Part shown: one piece after another, positions 26,217 to 32,693 of the stretch | Layout of the letters: each line of letters opens with the position of its first letter | Numbering within the stretch: position 1 is the stretch's first letter | From: Bacillus sp. FJAT-45350 | GTDB lineage: Bacteria; Bacillota; Bacilli; Bacillales; NISU01 | Assembly: GCF_002335805.1 (NCBI RefSeq) | Contig: NZ_NISU01000001.1 | Location: 876,079-940,078, forward strand | Reading direction: 5' to 3' | DNA: 64,000 bases | Program-made: the position numbers and the translations under genes | Notes under the pieces: generated by a model | The model's input: the letters and a program-made list of their open reading frames with translations, nothing else | Told to the model about the DNA's origin: nothing | Databases searched by the model: none

Positions 26217-26771
26217 CTAGAATTGTTGCTCTTCATAGGCTCTTAATTCAGCTACTAAACTTTTAAAAAGGGCTTCATCTTTCTCGTCAAGAGCTCTATC
26301 AATCTGCCTCTTTAATCGTTCGCCCTTGTTAGCTTCAAGAGATTCTTCTAATTTACTCTCGGCGACCTTTGAATATTTCTCTGTTAGATTGTAGCGCCTA
26401 ATGTTTTCAATCAATGGGTCTTCGAACAATGATAAGTATCTGTTATTCATATGTCGTCCATAAAAATGGAAGACAATATAAAGATCGTCTGAAGGGTTTG
26501 ACATTATTTCCCCAATAGCTCTAGAAACATCCTCTGATTTTCGGTTGCTTTTATAAAACATAAAGCCGATCTGGTCGGAACTCGTACTTGATATGACGAC
26601 TGTCGTTTTATCTTTTAGTACTTCGTCTGTGAATTTAAGATTTTCTAAGATGTGATGACTTTTTACTAAGTATTCTAATAGATAACGAGCTTCTGTACGT
26701 TTTAAACGATGATTGTCGAGAAACCATTTAATGAAGCTCTTCTTTTGGCTTGTAGATACCCAATTTTTCAT
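26217..26771 (-). CDS. YpiB-like protein (UPF0302 plus IDEAL domain)
   Basis: ATG 26771 is chosen because the protein then begins MKNWVSTSQKKSFIKWFL, as in B. subtilis YpiB; 184 residues. The first 125 residues match the UPF0302 pattern (KRTEARYLLEYLV, a beta segment VVISSTSSDQIGFMFY, and DLYIVFHFYGRHMNNRYL). The C-terminal about 35 residues form an IDEAL domain, IDRALDEKDEALFKSLV. Family function is not settled. It lies 113 bases downstream of the nuclease-like gene in the same direction with no terminator between, so it may belong to the same transcript. Confidence 0.82.
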   Translation of the reverse strand: MKNWVSTSQKKSFIKWFLDNHRLKRTEARYLLEYLVKSHHILENLKFTDEVLKDKTTVVISSTSSDQIGFMFYKSNRKSEDVSRAIGEIMSNPSDDLYIVFHFYGRHMNNRYLSLFEDPLIENIRRYNLTEKYSKVAESKLEESLEANKGERLKRQIDRALDEKDEALFKSLVAELRAYEEQQF

Positions 26772-26884
26772 TCCATCACCAACCAAAACTGTGCATTTTC
26801 TTAAGTTTATCATGAGAATAGGGGAGCTCCAATTGAAATGCTTCTGAATGATAAGAAATCTAACATAGTTTTTTAATTTTCTCT

Positions 26885-27433
26885 TTAATCTATAAGGTTT
26901 GTTTTATATAGTCTTTTGACTTTATAAAGAGAAGAACGACTCGTCTCAACATTTTCAACCATCACTTTTGTCGTTAGCCACTTCATATTCTTTTTCATTC
27001 TGTCCATAATCGCTTTAAAAAGCTTAGCCTCATGGCTAAAACGTCCTTCTAGAAAGAGTATGACCCTAATTTGTACGTCTTTATCAGCAAACAATGGAAA
27101 GAAATTACTTATTTCTTTGCCTTCCTTAATCTTTGATGCCCCTGCCAATCCTGCAACTGTATCTCTAACTTTTAACGGTATTTCGATGGAAAGACTATTT
27201 TCATTATCAATCCGCATCCTTTTTTTAAAAGCACGTTCAAAGCCATAGAAATTTTTTACTTCGATGAAATAGAGCACTTTCTTATTTCTGTCATAAGCAA
27301 TAAAGTCAACACCCTTTGAGTGACGAAGTTGCTTATAATGTTTGTTGTAAAAGGTTGTATCATCAAAGCTAATGACATCTACATGGTCAGCAAATTCAAA
27401 CAATAGTCTGGATTCGATAAAGGAATTAGTCAT
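26885..27433 (-). CDS. PD-(D/E)XK nuclease-like protein paired with AAA ATPase
   Basis: ATG 27433 overlaps the ATPase stop in an ATGACTAA arrangement, implying translational coupling; 182 residues. An early Glu (E7) precedes GVDFIAYDRNKKVLYFIEVKN, where Asp43 and Glu58-Val-Lys60 match the D-(14)-ExK core of PD-(D/E)XK nucleases. A helical middle with LKVRDTVAGLAGASKIK and a strand RVILFLEGRF follow. I infer a nuclease effector controlled by the ATPase. No exact family is recognised, and DNA, RNA or tRNA could be the target. Confidence 0.72.
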   Translation of the reverse strand: MTNSFIESRLLFEFADHVDVISFDDTTFYNKHYKQLRHSKGVDFIAYDRNKKVLYFIEVKNFYGFERAFKKRMRIDNENSLSIEIPLKVRDTVAGLAGASKIKEGKEISNFFPLFADKDVQIRVILFLEGRFSHEAKLFKAIMDRMKKNMKWLTTKVMVENVETSRSSLYKVKRLYKTNLID

Positions 27434-28472
27434 AGAACAAATCATTCTCCTTGTTAATGAGCTGCTCAAATTCCTCTTGAATTGGATTGTGTTCTAATTC
27501 AGTTGCTGTATCTTGCGTTTCATGTTCAAGAATACCTGTCTTGTGATTTTTAAATAGGGTAATAAATTGGATATCTAAATTCTCGCAATTCTCATACTCG
27601 CAAAATAGTGAAAGCTCTTGTTGAAAGAAATAACTATGTGTTGTAATAAAAATTTGTACGCCCATTTTTGCTAGAGAGAGGAGAATTGTCTTTACAAAAG
27701 GAATCATTTTTGGGTTAAGGTTTGCTTCTGGTTCATCCCAAAATAAAATGGTGCGAGAGGATAAACTACCATTTTCTAATAGTCGCATTAAAGTTGCGAG
27801 CTTACGAAACCCTTCAGCAACTAACCCCATTGTAATCTCATTTCCATCATTAGTAAGTAAGTAATACTTATCGTTTTTTATAATCGGTTTTCCTTCAATC
27901 ACGTCTTCAATCATTTTGAAGAGAGGTGTTGTATTACTGTTCACTACCTCATATTCCTTAGCCAGTAGAATACTCAAGTCTAGATACGTTTCTTCAAAAG
28001 GAAGATCGTACTCTTCATATAAACGAGCAAATGTAGTAGAAGCAGAGATAATTTCTTTAATTGGCACGTATGTGAAAGCTGGAATATCCATAGGATTAAT
28101 TGAGTGTGTAATTGAAATCCCGTCCCTTGAATTTTTAGAGAAGCTACAAGAGATTGTTGTGAAATCATCCATCATCATGTCAATCGTTGCTTTTTGGTGC
28201 TCTTTATTTATCAGGTTACTAATACTATCAGCCTGAAATACACCAGTTAGTTTGTTAGCTAGTTTGTCAGTCGGTGATACATTTGGTGTAGAGTGTTGTT
28301 CGTTGTAGCTTTTGCCAATACTATACAGAGCTTTCATTAGATGAGTCTTTCCTACTCCTGTTTCACCACTAATTACATTTATATGTCTTGAAAAGTCTAT
28401 CTTTAACTCTTTGAATTGACTGAACCCAGTAAAATTAGCTTGCTTTATATAGATAGGATTTGTATTGTCCAT
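27426..28472 (-). CDS. AAA-type ATP-binding protein (OLD/ABC-like)
   Basis: A 348-residue P-loop ATPase. Walker A is GETGVGKT at residues 36-43 after an SMC/OLD-type N-terminus (IYIKQANFTGFSQFKELKID). The AEGFRKLATLMRLLENG segment occupies the place of an ABC signature, Walker B with catalytic Glu reads ILFWDEPEANLNP, and the switch histidine is in FITTHSYFF. No TOPRIM domain follows, so it is not a complete OLD nuclease. GGGGGAAG precedes ATG 28472. Such stand-alone AAA ATPases usually act as sensors with a small effector gene, here the overlapping nuclease-like gene. Confidence 0.88.
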   Translation of the reverse strand: MDNTNPIYIKQANFTGFSQFKELKIDFSRHINVISGETGVGKTHLMKALYSIGKSYNEQHSTPNVSPTDKLANKLTGVFQADSISNLINKEHQKATIDMMMDDFTTISCSFSKNSRDGISITHSINPMDIPAFTYVPIKEIISASTTFARLYEEYDLPFEETYLDLSILLAKEYEVVNSNTTPLFKMIEDVIEGKPIIKNDKYYLLTNDGNEITMGLVAEGFRKLATLMRLLENGSLSSRTILFWDEPEANLNPKMIPFVKTILLSLAKMGVQIFITTHSYFFQQELSLFCEYENCENLDIQFITLFKNHKTGILEHETQDTATELEHNPIQEEFEQLINKENDLFYD

Positions 28473-28617
28473 GAAAATCTTCCCCCTAATTTACTCATTA
28501 CATTATTATATAATTCTTATCGATAAAACAGAAGAATTGCAGATTTTCTAGAGATAGAATGTACTAAATAAGGTATGATAAAAGATAGATTTAGTAAAGT
28601 ATGGAGGTGAACTAGAT

Positions 28618-28821
28618 TTGAATAGTAAAGACAGAAATCTATTGTCTATTGGTGCTTCAGGAAGCTTTCTCTTTATTTCTATGTATTTATATATGACGTT
28701 TCTAGAGTCTAATAACTTTTTCATATTACTAGCTATTATCATTAGTACCCCTCTACTACAAAAAGTGATTTATAATATCATCCCTAAAGATAAAAATGAA
28801 CAAGAAACAAAATCTAAGTAA
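28618..28821 (+). CDS. Small two-helix membrane protein
   Basis: A 67-residue protein from TTG 28618 with GGAGGTG upstream. Two hydrophobic segments (LSIGASGSFLFISMYLYM and FFILLAIIISTPLL) and a charged tail (IPKDKNEQETKSK). Divergent from the ATPase gene. No family recognised. Confidence 0.65.
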   Translation: MNSKDRNLLSIGASGSFLFISMYLYMTFLESNNFFILLAIIISTPLLQKVIYNIIPKDKNEQETKSK

Positions 28822-28913
28822 AACTAACTGTGTCGAAAATGCTCAATTTCTGTATAATAAAATTAGGTAAAGGTTTCCTAGGTTTGAAAAATTTCAGAAA
28901 TAGAGGTAGTGAG

Positions 28914-29495
28914 ATGGTCTTTGTAGCGATTTTATTAGCAATGATTAGCATAGCTTATAATATTAAAAATGATTTTAAGGCAAATAGCGAAATTGAAAAA
29001 CTTAAGAAGAAAGCAAACAGATTAGAAATCCAAGTGATGTTTGATAGAGTGCTACGAAAGACTGAAGAATTTGATGATAGATACGAAAGGTTTCTTGGTC
29101 TATACAGTGTGTACCAGCTTGAAGGCGATGAAGAGGATTCAGAAGAGGGAGATAATAAAGAAGAATTACAGACTGAGCTAACTAGGTCTATCGGAAAATA
29201 TCATAATTTGTATCGTGAAATTGAGGATTTTACTAGAGTGATTATTGAATCTGGTATACATAATGAAGATGAAATGATACAACAAATCACCCCATCCTTA
29301 AAAAAGCTTGCGATAAATCAAGCGGTATTGTTTGGGACGTTAAATGAACAAGCTGAAAGAATTGGTGTAGACCGAATGTCTAGACCAGATAGAAGAGAGT
29401 TTTATCATTTTAATCGCTTTTTAGAATTTAATACAGAGGATGATTGGTTTACACGCTTGTTAAAAGTAAGAAATGACCATAGTTTTGACATATAG
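28914..29495 (+). CDS. Membrane-anchored coiled-coil protein, unknown function
   Basis: ATG 28914 is chosen because AGAGGT lies 6-8 bases upstream; 193 residues (MVFVAILLAMISIAYNI). One N-terminal membrane helix is followed by a long charged coiled coil (KANSEIEKLKKKANRLEIQ), an acidic patch (EGDEEDSEEGDNKEE) and a helical C-terminus. The frame extends back to 28830 without a site. Function unknown. Confidence 0.68.
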   Translation: MVFVAILLAMISIAYNIKNDFKANSEIEKLKKKANRLEIQVMFDRVLRKTEEFDDRYERFLGLYSVYQLEGDEEDSEEGDNKEELQTELTRSIGKYHNLYREIEDFTRVIIESGIHNEDEMIQQITPSLKKLAINQAVLFGTLNEQAERIGVDRMSRPDRREFYHFNRFLEFNTEDDWFTRLLKVRNDHSFDI

Positions 29496-29600
29496 AGCAA
29501 TGGATAATGGTCAATGGTTAGTGTTTAATGATCAATGTAAAAGCATAAATTCCTTTGGTAATTAACAATTAGCCATTAACAATTAAGAATTAACAACTTA
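29493..29600 (+). repeat. Degenerate TAATGRT heptamers in inverted orientation
   Basis: Left half has ATAATGG, TCAATGG, TTAGTG, TTTAATG, TCAATG units; right half has AATTAACAATTAGCCATTAAC-type complement units. An imperfect hairpin in the spacer before the YeeI gene. Confidence 0.5.
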
Positions 29601-29668
29601 CCAATTTTTCCTCACTTTGTTGTATAATATTTTAGTGTAGAACCTAAGTTGAAAGAGAGTGGTACGTA

Positions 29669-30388
29669 ATGGGTCGTAAGTGGAATAATATTAAAGAAAA
29701 GAAAGCGTCAAAGGATGCGAATACTAGTCGTATTTATGCAAAGTTTGGTCGTGAGATTTATGTAGCAGCAAAACAAGGAGAGCCTGATCCTGAATCGAAT
29801 CAGTCGTTACGTGTCGTTCTAGAGCGTGCAAAGACGTATAATGTACCAAAAGCAATTATTGATCGTGCGATTGAAAAAGCAAAAGGTGGAGCAGAGGAAA
29901 ACTATGATGAGCTTCGTTACGAAGGCTTCGGACCGAATGGCTCGATGGTTATTGTCGATACGTTAACAAATAACGTAAACCGTACTGCATCTGATGTTCG
30001 TGCAGCTTTTGGTAAAAACGGCGGGAACATGGGTGTTAGTGGTTCTGTTGCTTACATGTTTGATGCTACTGCGGTTTTAGGAATCGAAGGGAAAACGGCA
30101 GACGATGTGTTAGAAATTTTAATGGAAGCAGATTTAGATGTACGTGACATTTTTGAAGAGGGTGAATCTGTCATCGTGTATGCTGAGCCAGACCAATTCC
30201 ATGCAGTACAAGAGGCATTCAAAAATGTAGGTATAACTGAATTTACTGTGGCAGAGCTTACAATGCTTGCACAAAATGAACTAGCACTTCCAGAAGATGC
30301 ACAAGTCCAATTTGAGAAGTTGATTGAGGCTTTAGAAGACTTAGAAGATGTGAGACAAGTGTATCACAATGTAGATTTAGGTGAATAA
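29669..30388 (+). CDS. YebC/PmpR/TACO1 family protein YeeI
   Basis: A 239-residue protein with the family N-terminus [20 protein letters not shown] and full-length conservation: [55 protein letters not shown], and GSVAYMFD. It matches the YeeI subgroup of B. subtilis in length and opening residues. Once annotated as transcriptional regulators, these proteins are now linked to relief of ribosome stalling in translation. ATG 29669 follows GAAAGAGAG. Monocistronic. Confidence 0.93.
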   Translation: MGRKWNNIKEKKASKDANTSRIYAKFGREIYVAAKQGEPDPESNQSLRVVLERAKTYNVPKAIIDRAIEKAKGGAEENYDELRYEGFGPNGSMVIVDTLTNNVNRTASDVRAAFGKNGGNMGVSGSVAYMFDATAVLGIEGKTADDVLEILMEADLDVRDIFEEGESVIVYAEPDQFHAVQEAFKNVGITEFTVAELTMLAQNELALPEDAQVQFEKLIEALEDLEDVRQVYHNVDLGE

Positions 30389-30570
30389 GCTAAATTGAGT
30401 GATATGCTTAGCTGATATAATCAGAAAAATAGAGAATAGATAGACAGTAGAGAGGTTCGACTTCAATACTGTCTTTTCTGTTTTGAAGAGAAAGAAAGTA
30501 TGGTTAGAGGTGATTGAATCTTTCGATAGTTAGAATAATTAAATACTTTGGTTGGAGTGGGAAATTTAAT

Positions 30571-31263
30571 ATGATTATATGGGGAACGGTAGTAAATGTT
30601 TTTACTATTATAATAGGGTCCTTACTGGGGCGCCTTTTTAGGAATATTAGTGAAAGACTTAAAACATCTATCATGCAAGTGATTGGGCTGGCTGTCATCA
30701 TGACGGGGTTAAGCCTAGCTTTGCAAACGGAAAATGTTTTAATTCTTATTATAAGTTTAATTATAGGTGTTACTATTGGTGATTACATAGGAATTGAAGA
30801 TCGATTACAGCAAGCTGGCAAGTGGATGGAAAAGAAAATGGGCAAAAAATTCAAAGGGAACATTGTCACGGGCTTTGTCAGTGCAACATTAGTCTTTTGT
30901 ACTGGAGTGCTGTCTATACTGGGCTCGATTGATAGTGGGATGCATAACAACCATGAAATACTCTATTTTAAAGCGGCGATGGATGGTGTTGCATCTATCA
31001 TTTTCACTTCAACCTTTGGAATTGGAGTCATTTTCTCCGCAATTCCTGTATTTCTATACCAAGGCTCATTAACAGTGTTGGCGTACGTTGTCAGTTTATA
31101 TATTGACCCCAATTTGATGAACGATATCACCCTAGCTATTTCTACCGTTGGAGGAATCTTGCTGATGGGGATAGGATGCAATGTCATGGGATTAATGAAA
31201 GTCCATGTCGGCAACATGCTACCTGCTATTTTTGTCGCAGTATTGTTCGGAATTTTCATGTAA
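30571..31263 (+). CDS. DUF554 integral membrane protein
   Basis: ATG 30571 is preferred because the mature family start follows (MIIWGTVVNVFTIIIGSLLG); 230 residues, with the open frame extending upstream to 30514. About seven membrane helices. Family landmarks are GSLLGRLFRN, IGVTIGDYIGIEDRLQ, the soluble KWMEKKMGKKFKG loop, FVSATLVFCTGVLSILGSID and the glycine-rich GGILLMGIGCNVMG near the end. DUF554 (YdfK/YqgA) proteins are possible transporters with no proven substrate. Confidence 0.9.
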   Translation: MIIWGTVVNVFTIIIGSLLGRLFRNISERLKTSIMQVIGLAVIMTGLSLALQTENVLILIISLIIGVTIGDYIGIEDRLQQAGKWMEKKMGKKFKGNIVTGFVSATLVFCTGVLSILGSIDSGMHNNHEILYFKAAMDGVASIIFTSTFGIGVIFSAIPVFLYQGSLTVLAYVVSLYIDPNLMNDITLAISTVGGILLMGIGCNVMGLMKVHVGNMLPAIFVAVLFGIFM

Positions 31264-31321
31264 TAATGGTGGAGAAAGCTTGATGTATAAACGGATTTTG
31301 TTAATTTACTAGAGATAAATA

Positions 31322-31613
31322 CTACTTTCCTATCCTTTTTCTTTGTGAACAAATTCTACTATGCAGATTTTGTGCTGTTATTATTGATGTGTAAATACCG
31401 TATGTATCTAGATGACTCTTTCCGCTTTCAGTTAAATCCCATTGATAGTTTGCTAGGACTTCTTCGGTATTTTTTGCTTCTATAATATCAAACCAGGAAC
31501 AGTTTTATCAAGTACGACAATATTGAGTTCTTTTTTTTCTTCCAAAAACCACATAACAGAAAACAGACTTATCCCTATTAGTAGGGCTAATCTGAAAGTG
31601 AAATACGTTTCAT
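31322..31613 (-). pseudogene. Frameshifted membrane-anchored protein remnant
   Basis: No intact frame spans this region, but the minus strand reads MKRISLS from ATG 31613 to an early stop, and the next frame continues naturally as RLALLIGISLFSVMWFLEEK, ELNIVVLDKTVP. A further shift near 31490 continues as FDIIEAKNTEEVLANYQW, then TESGKSHLDTYGIYTS and a stop at 31322. Membrane anchor plus LDKTVP resembles membrane-anchored proteins known from other Bacillus genomes, but I cannot name the family. At least two shifts and a short length mark it as decayed. Confidence 0.5.
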
Positions 31614-31738
31614 TTACACACACTCGCTTTATTAAAATGTTTTTAGTCCTTTATTCTTTACAATCAATTTAATTATAAGGGGCATTTTCACAGATAGATA
31701 GTTAAATAATATGGCTTTTTCTACTTAGACATTAGCCT

Positions 31739-31767
31739 GAACACTATTACTCCTTTTGCATAGAGTA
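31739..31767 (+). promoter_or_regulatory. Candidate sigma-K-type promoter of yjcZ
   Basis: CATAGAGTA at 31759-31767 matches the CATANNNTA -10 of mother-cell sigma factors, with an AC-type -35 about 16 bases upstream. Consistent with late sporulation expression; not proof. Confidence 0.45.
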
Positions 31768-31807
31768 TATCTTGTAAGCTGAAATATCAAATGAAGGAGT
31801 GTTCTAA

Positions 31808-31894
31808 ATGGCAGGTTATGCAGGAGGATTCTCTTTAATCGTAGTGTTGTTTATTTTATTAATTATTGTTGGCACATCTTATGTTGGTGTGTAA
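31808..31894 (+). CDS. YjcZ family tiny sporulation membrane protein
   Basis: Twenty-eight residues, starting MAGYAGGFSLIVVLFILL and ending YVGV, the typical glycine-tyrosine N-terminus and single hydrophobic helix of the YjcZ/tiny transmembrane Bacillus family. AAGGAGTG precedes ATG 31808. In B. subtilis yjcZ is next to spoVIF, the same arrangement as here, which strengthens the call. Probably mother-cell or spore-coat associated. Confidence 0.88.
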   Translation: MAGYAGGFSLIVVLFILLIIVGTSYVGV

Positions 31895-31909
31895 ATAAAC
31901 TAAATGGAC

Positions 31910-31942
31910 TGTCCCTACTAAATTAGTAGGGGCAGAGATTTT
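31910..31942 (+). terminator. Probable terminator
   Basis: Eleven-base arms TGTCCCTACTA and TAGTAGGGGCA just after yjcZ; the T run is weak (GAGATTTTA). Confidence 0.55.
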
Positions 31943-32095
31943 AGAATACACTCTAGGCCACGTTGAAGAGCACTTGAATGAAAGCAATGTTTATTACATG
32001 AGGAAAATTCAAATTTCTTAGTAACAACTTTACCATTATTTTAATAACATAGTTACTATAGCTCCACTGATTATTAACTGAGAGGAGGATTCATT

Positions 32096-32356
32096 ATGAA
32101 CAACCCATTATTTAATAATATTGAAAAGAAAACTGGGGTAAAAATGGATGAGGTTATGAAGTTAGTAGGTAATGTTCAAAATGCTAACTTTAATGATGAG
32201 GCAACTGTGCGCTCAATTATTAAGCAGGTGGCACAAATTGCGAACAAACCAGTAAAACCAGAAATGGAAGACCAAATTGTAAATTCAATTATTAATAATA
32301 AAGAACAAATGGATTTTGGCACGATTGCTAAAATGCTAGATAACAAGAATAAGTAA
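32096..32356 (+). CDS. spoVIF: Stage VI sporulation protein F
   Basis: An 86-residue protein closely matching B. subtilis SpoVIF (YjcC): PLFNNIEKKTGVKMDEVMKL, NVQNANFNDEATVRSII, VAQIANKPVKPEMEDQIV and DFGTIAKMLDN. SpoVIF is a mother-cell protein needed for proper coat assembly and germination. GAGAGGAGG precedes ATG 32096. It follows yjcZ by 200 bases, on the same strand. Confidence 0.95.
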   Translation: MNNPLFNNIEKKTGVKMDEVMKLVGNVQNANFNDEATVRSIIKQVAQIANKPVKPEMEDQIVNSIINNKEQMDFGTIAKMLDNKNK

Positions 32357-32366
32357 TACGTTTATC

Positions 32367-32400
32367 GGTGTCTGGTAGCAATCTTTTGCTACCAGACACC
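32367..32400 (+). terminator. Terminator-like hairpin after spoVIF
   Basis: Fifteen-pair perfect stem GGTGTCTGGTAGCAA with its complement and a four-base loop. No T run follows. A second small palindrome CCTCCTTAAAAGGAGG lies at 32422-32437. Confidence 0.6.
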
Positions 32401-32472
32401 ATTCAATTTCCGGAAAATAATCCTCCTTAAAAGGAGGCACTTAAAAAGTTCAATCTAGACTATTCGAGAAGC

Positions 32473-32560
32473 AGTAATGGCTCCGCACGTTGCGCGCTTG
32501 CTATGAGAAAACCACTCATAACAAGCTTTTGAAAAGAGGCAACTGCTTCGCACATTACTT
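32473..32560 (+). repeat. Dispersed imperfect palindrome, copy B
   Basis: An 88-nt element from AGTAATGG to CACATTACT. The centre folds as GCTTGCTATGAG / CTCATAACAAGC around AAAACCA, the same loop as copy A. Outer arms are AGTAATG / CATTACT where copy A has GCAATG / CATTGC, a compensating change. It is followed at once by another hairpin. Confidence 0.78.
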
Positions 32561-32563
32561 CAA

Positions 32564-32600
32564 GTCCACAAAAAAGTGAAAATCACACTTTTTTGTGGAC
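32564..32600 (+). terminator. Long A/T-stem hairpin
   Basis: GTCCACAAAAAAGTG paired with CACTTTTTTGTGGAC, next to repeat copy B. No T run outside the stem. Confidence 0.5.
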
Positions 32601-32693
32601 TCCTTAAAAGAAGTTTGGATTTTATGTACATAATGCAGTAAAATAAACTGTTGTAATAGTGGACAAGTAGTTAATTAGGAAGGGTTGAGATGA

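Noticed and set aside
26885-28472. PARIS, Gabija or OLD identity for the ATPase pair
   Set aside because: No TOPRIM domain in the ATPase or in the partner; the partner has a PD-(D/E)XK-like pattern.
30963-31352. 129-codon minus-strand frame opposite the DUF554 gene
   Set aside because: Antisense to conserved membrane helices and without a domain; the DUF554 protein is well supported.
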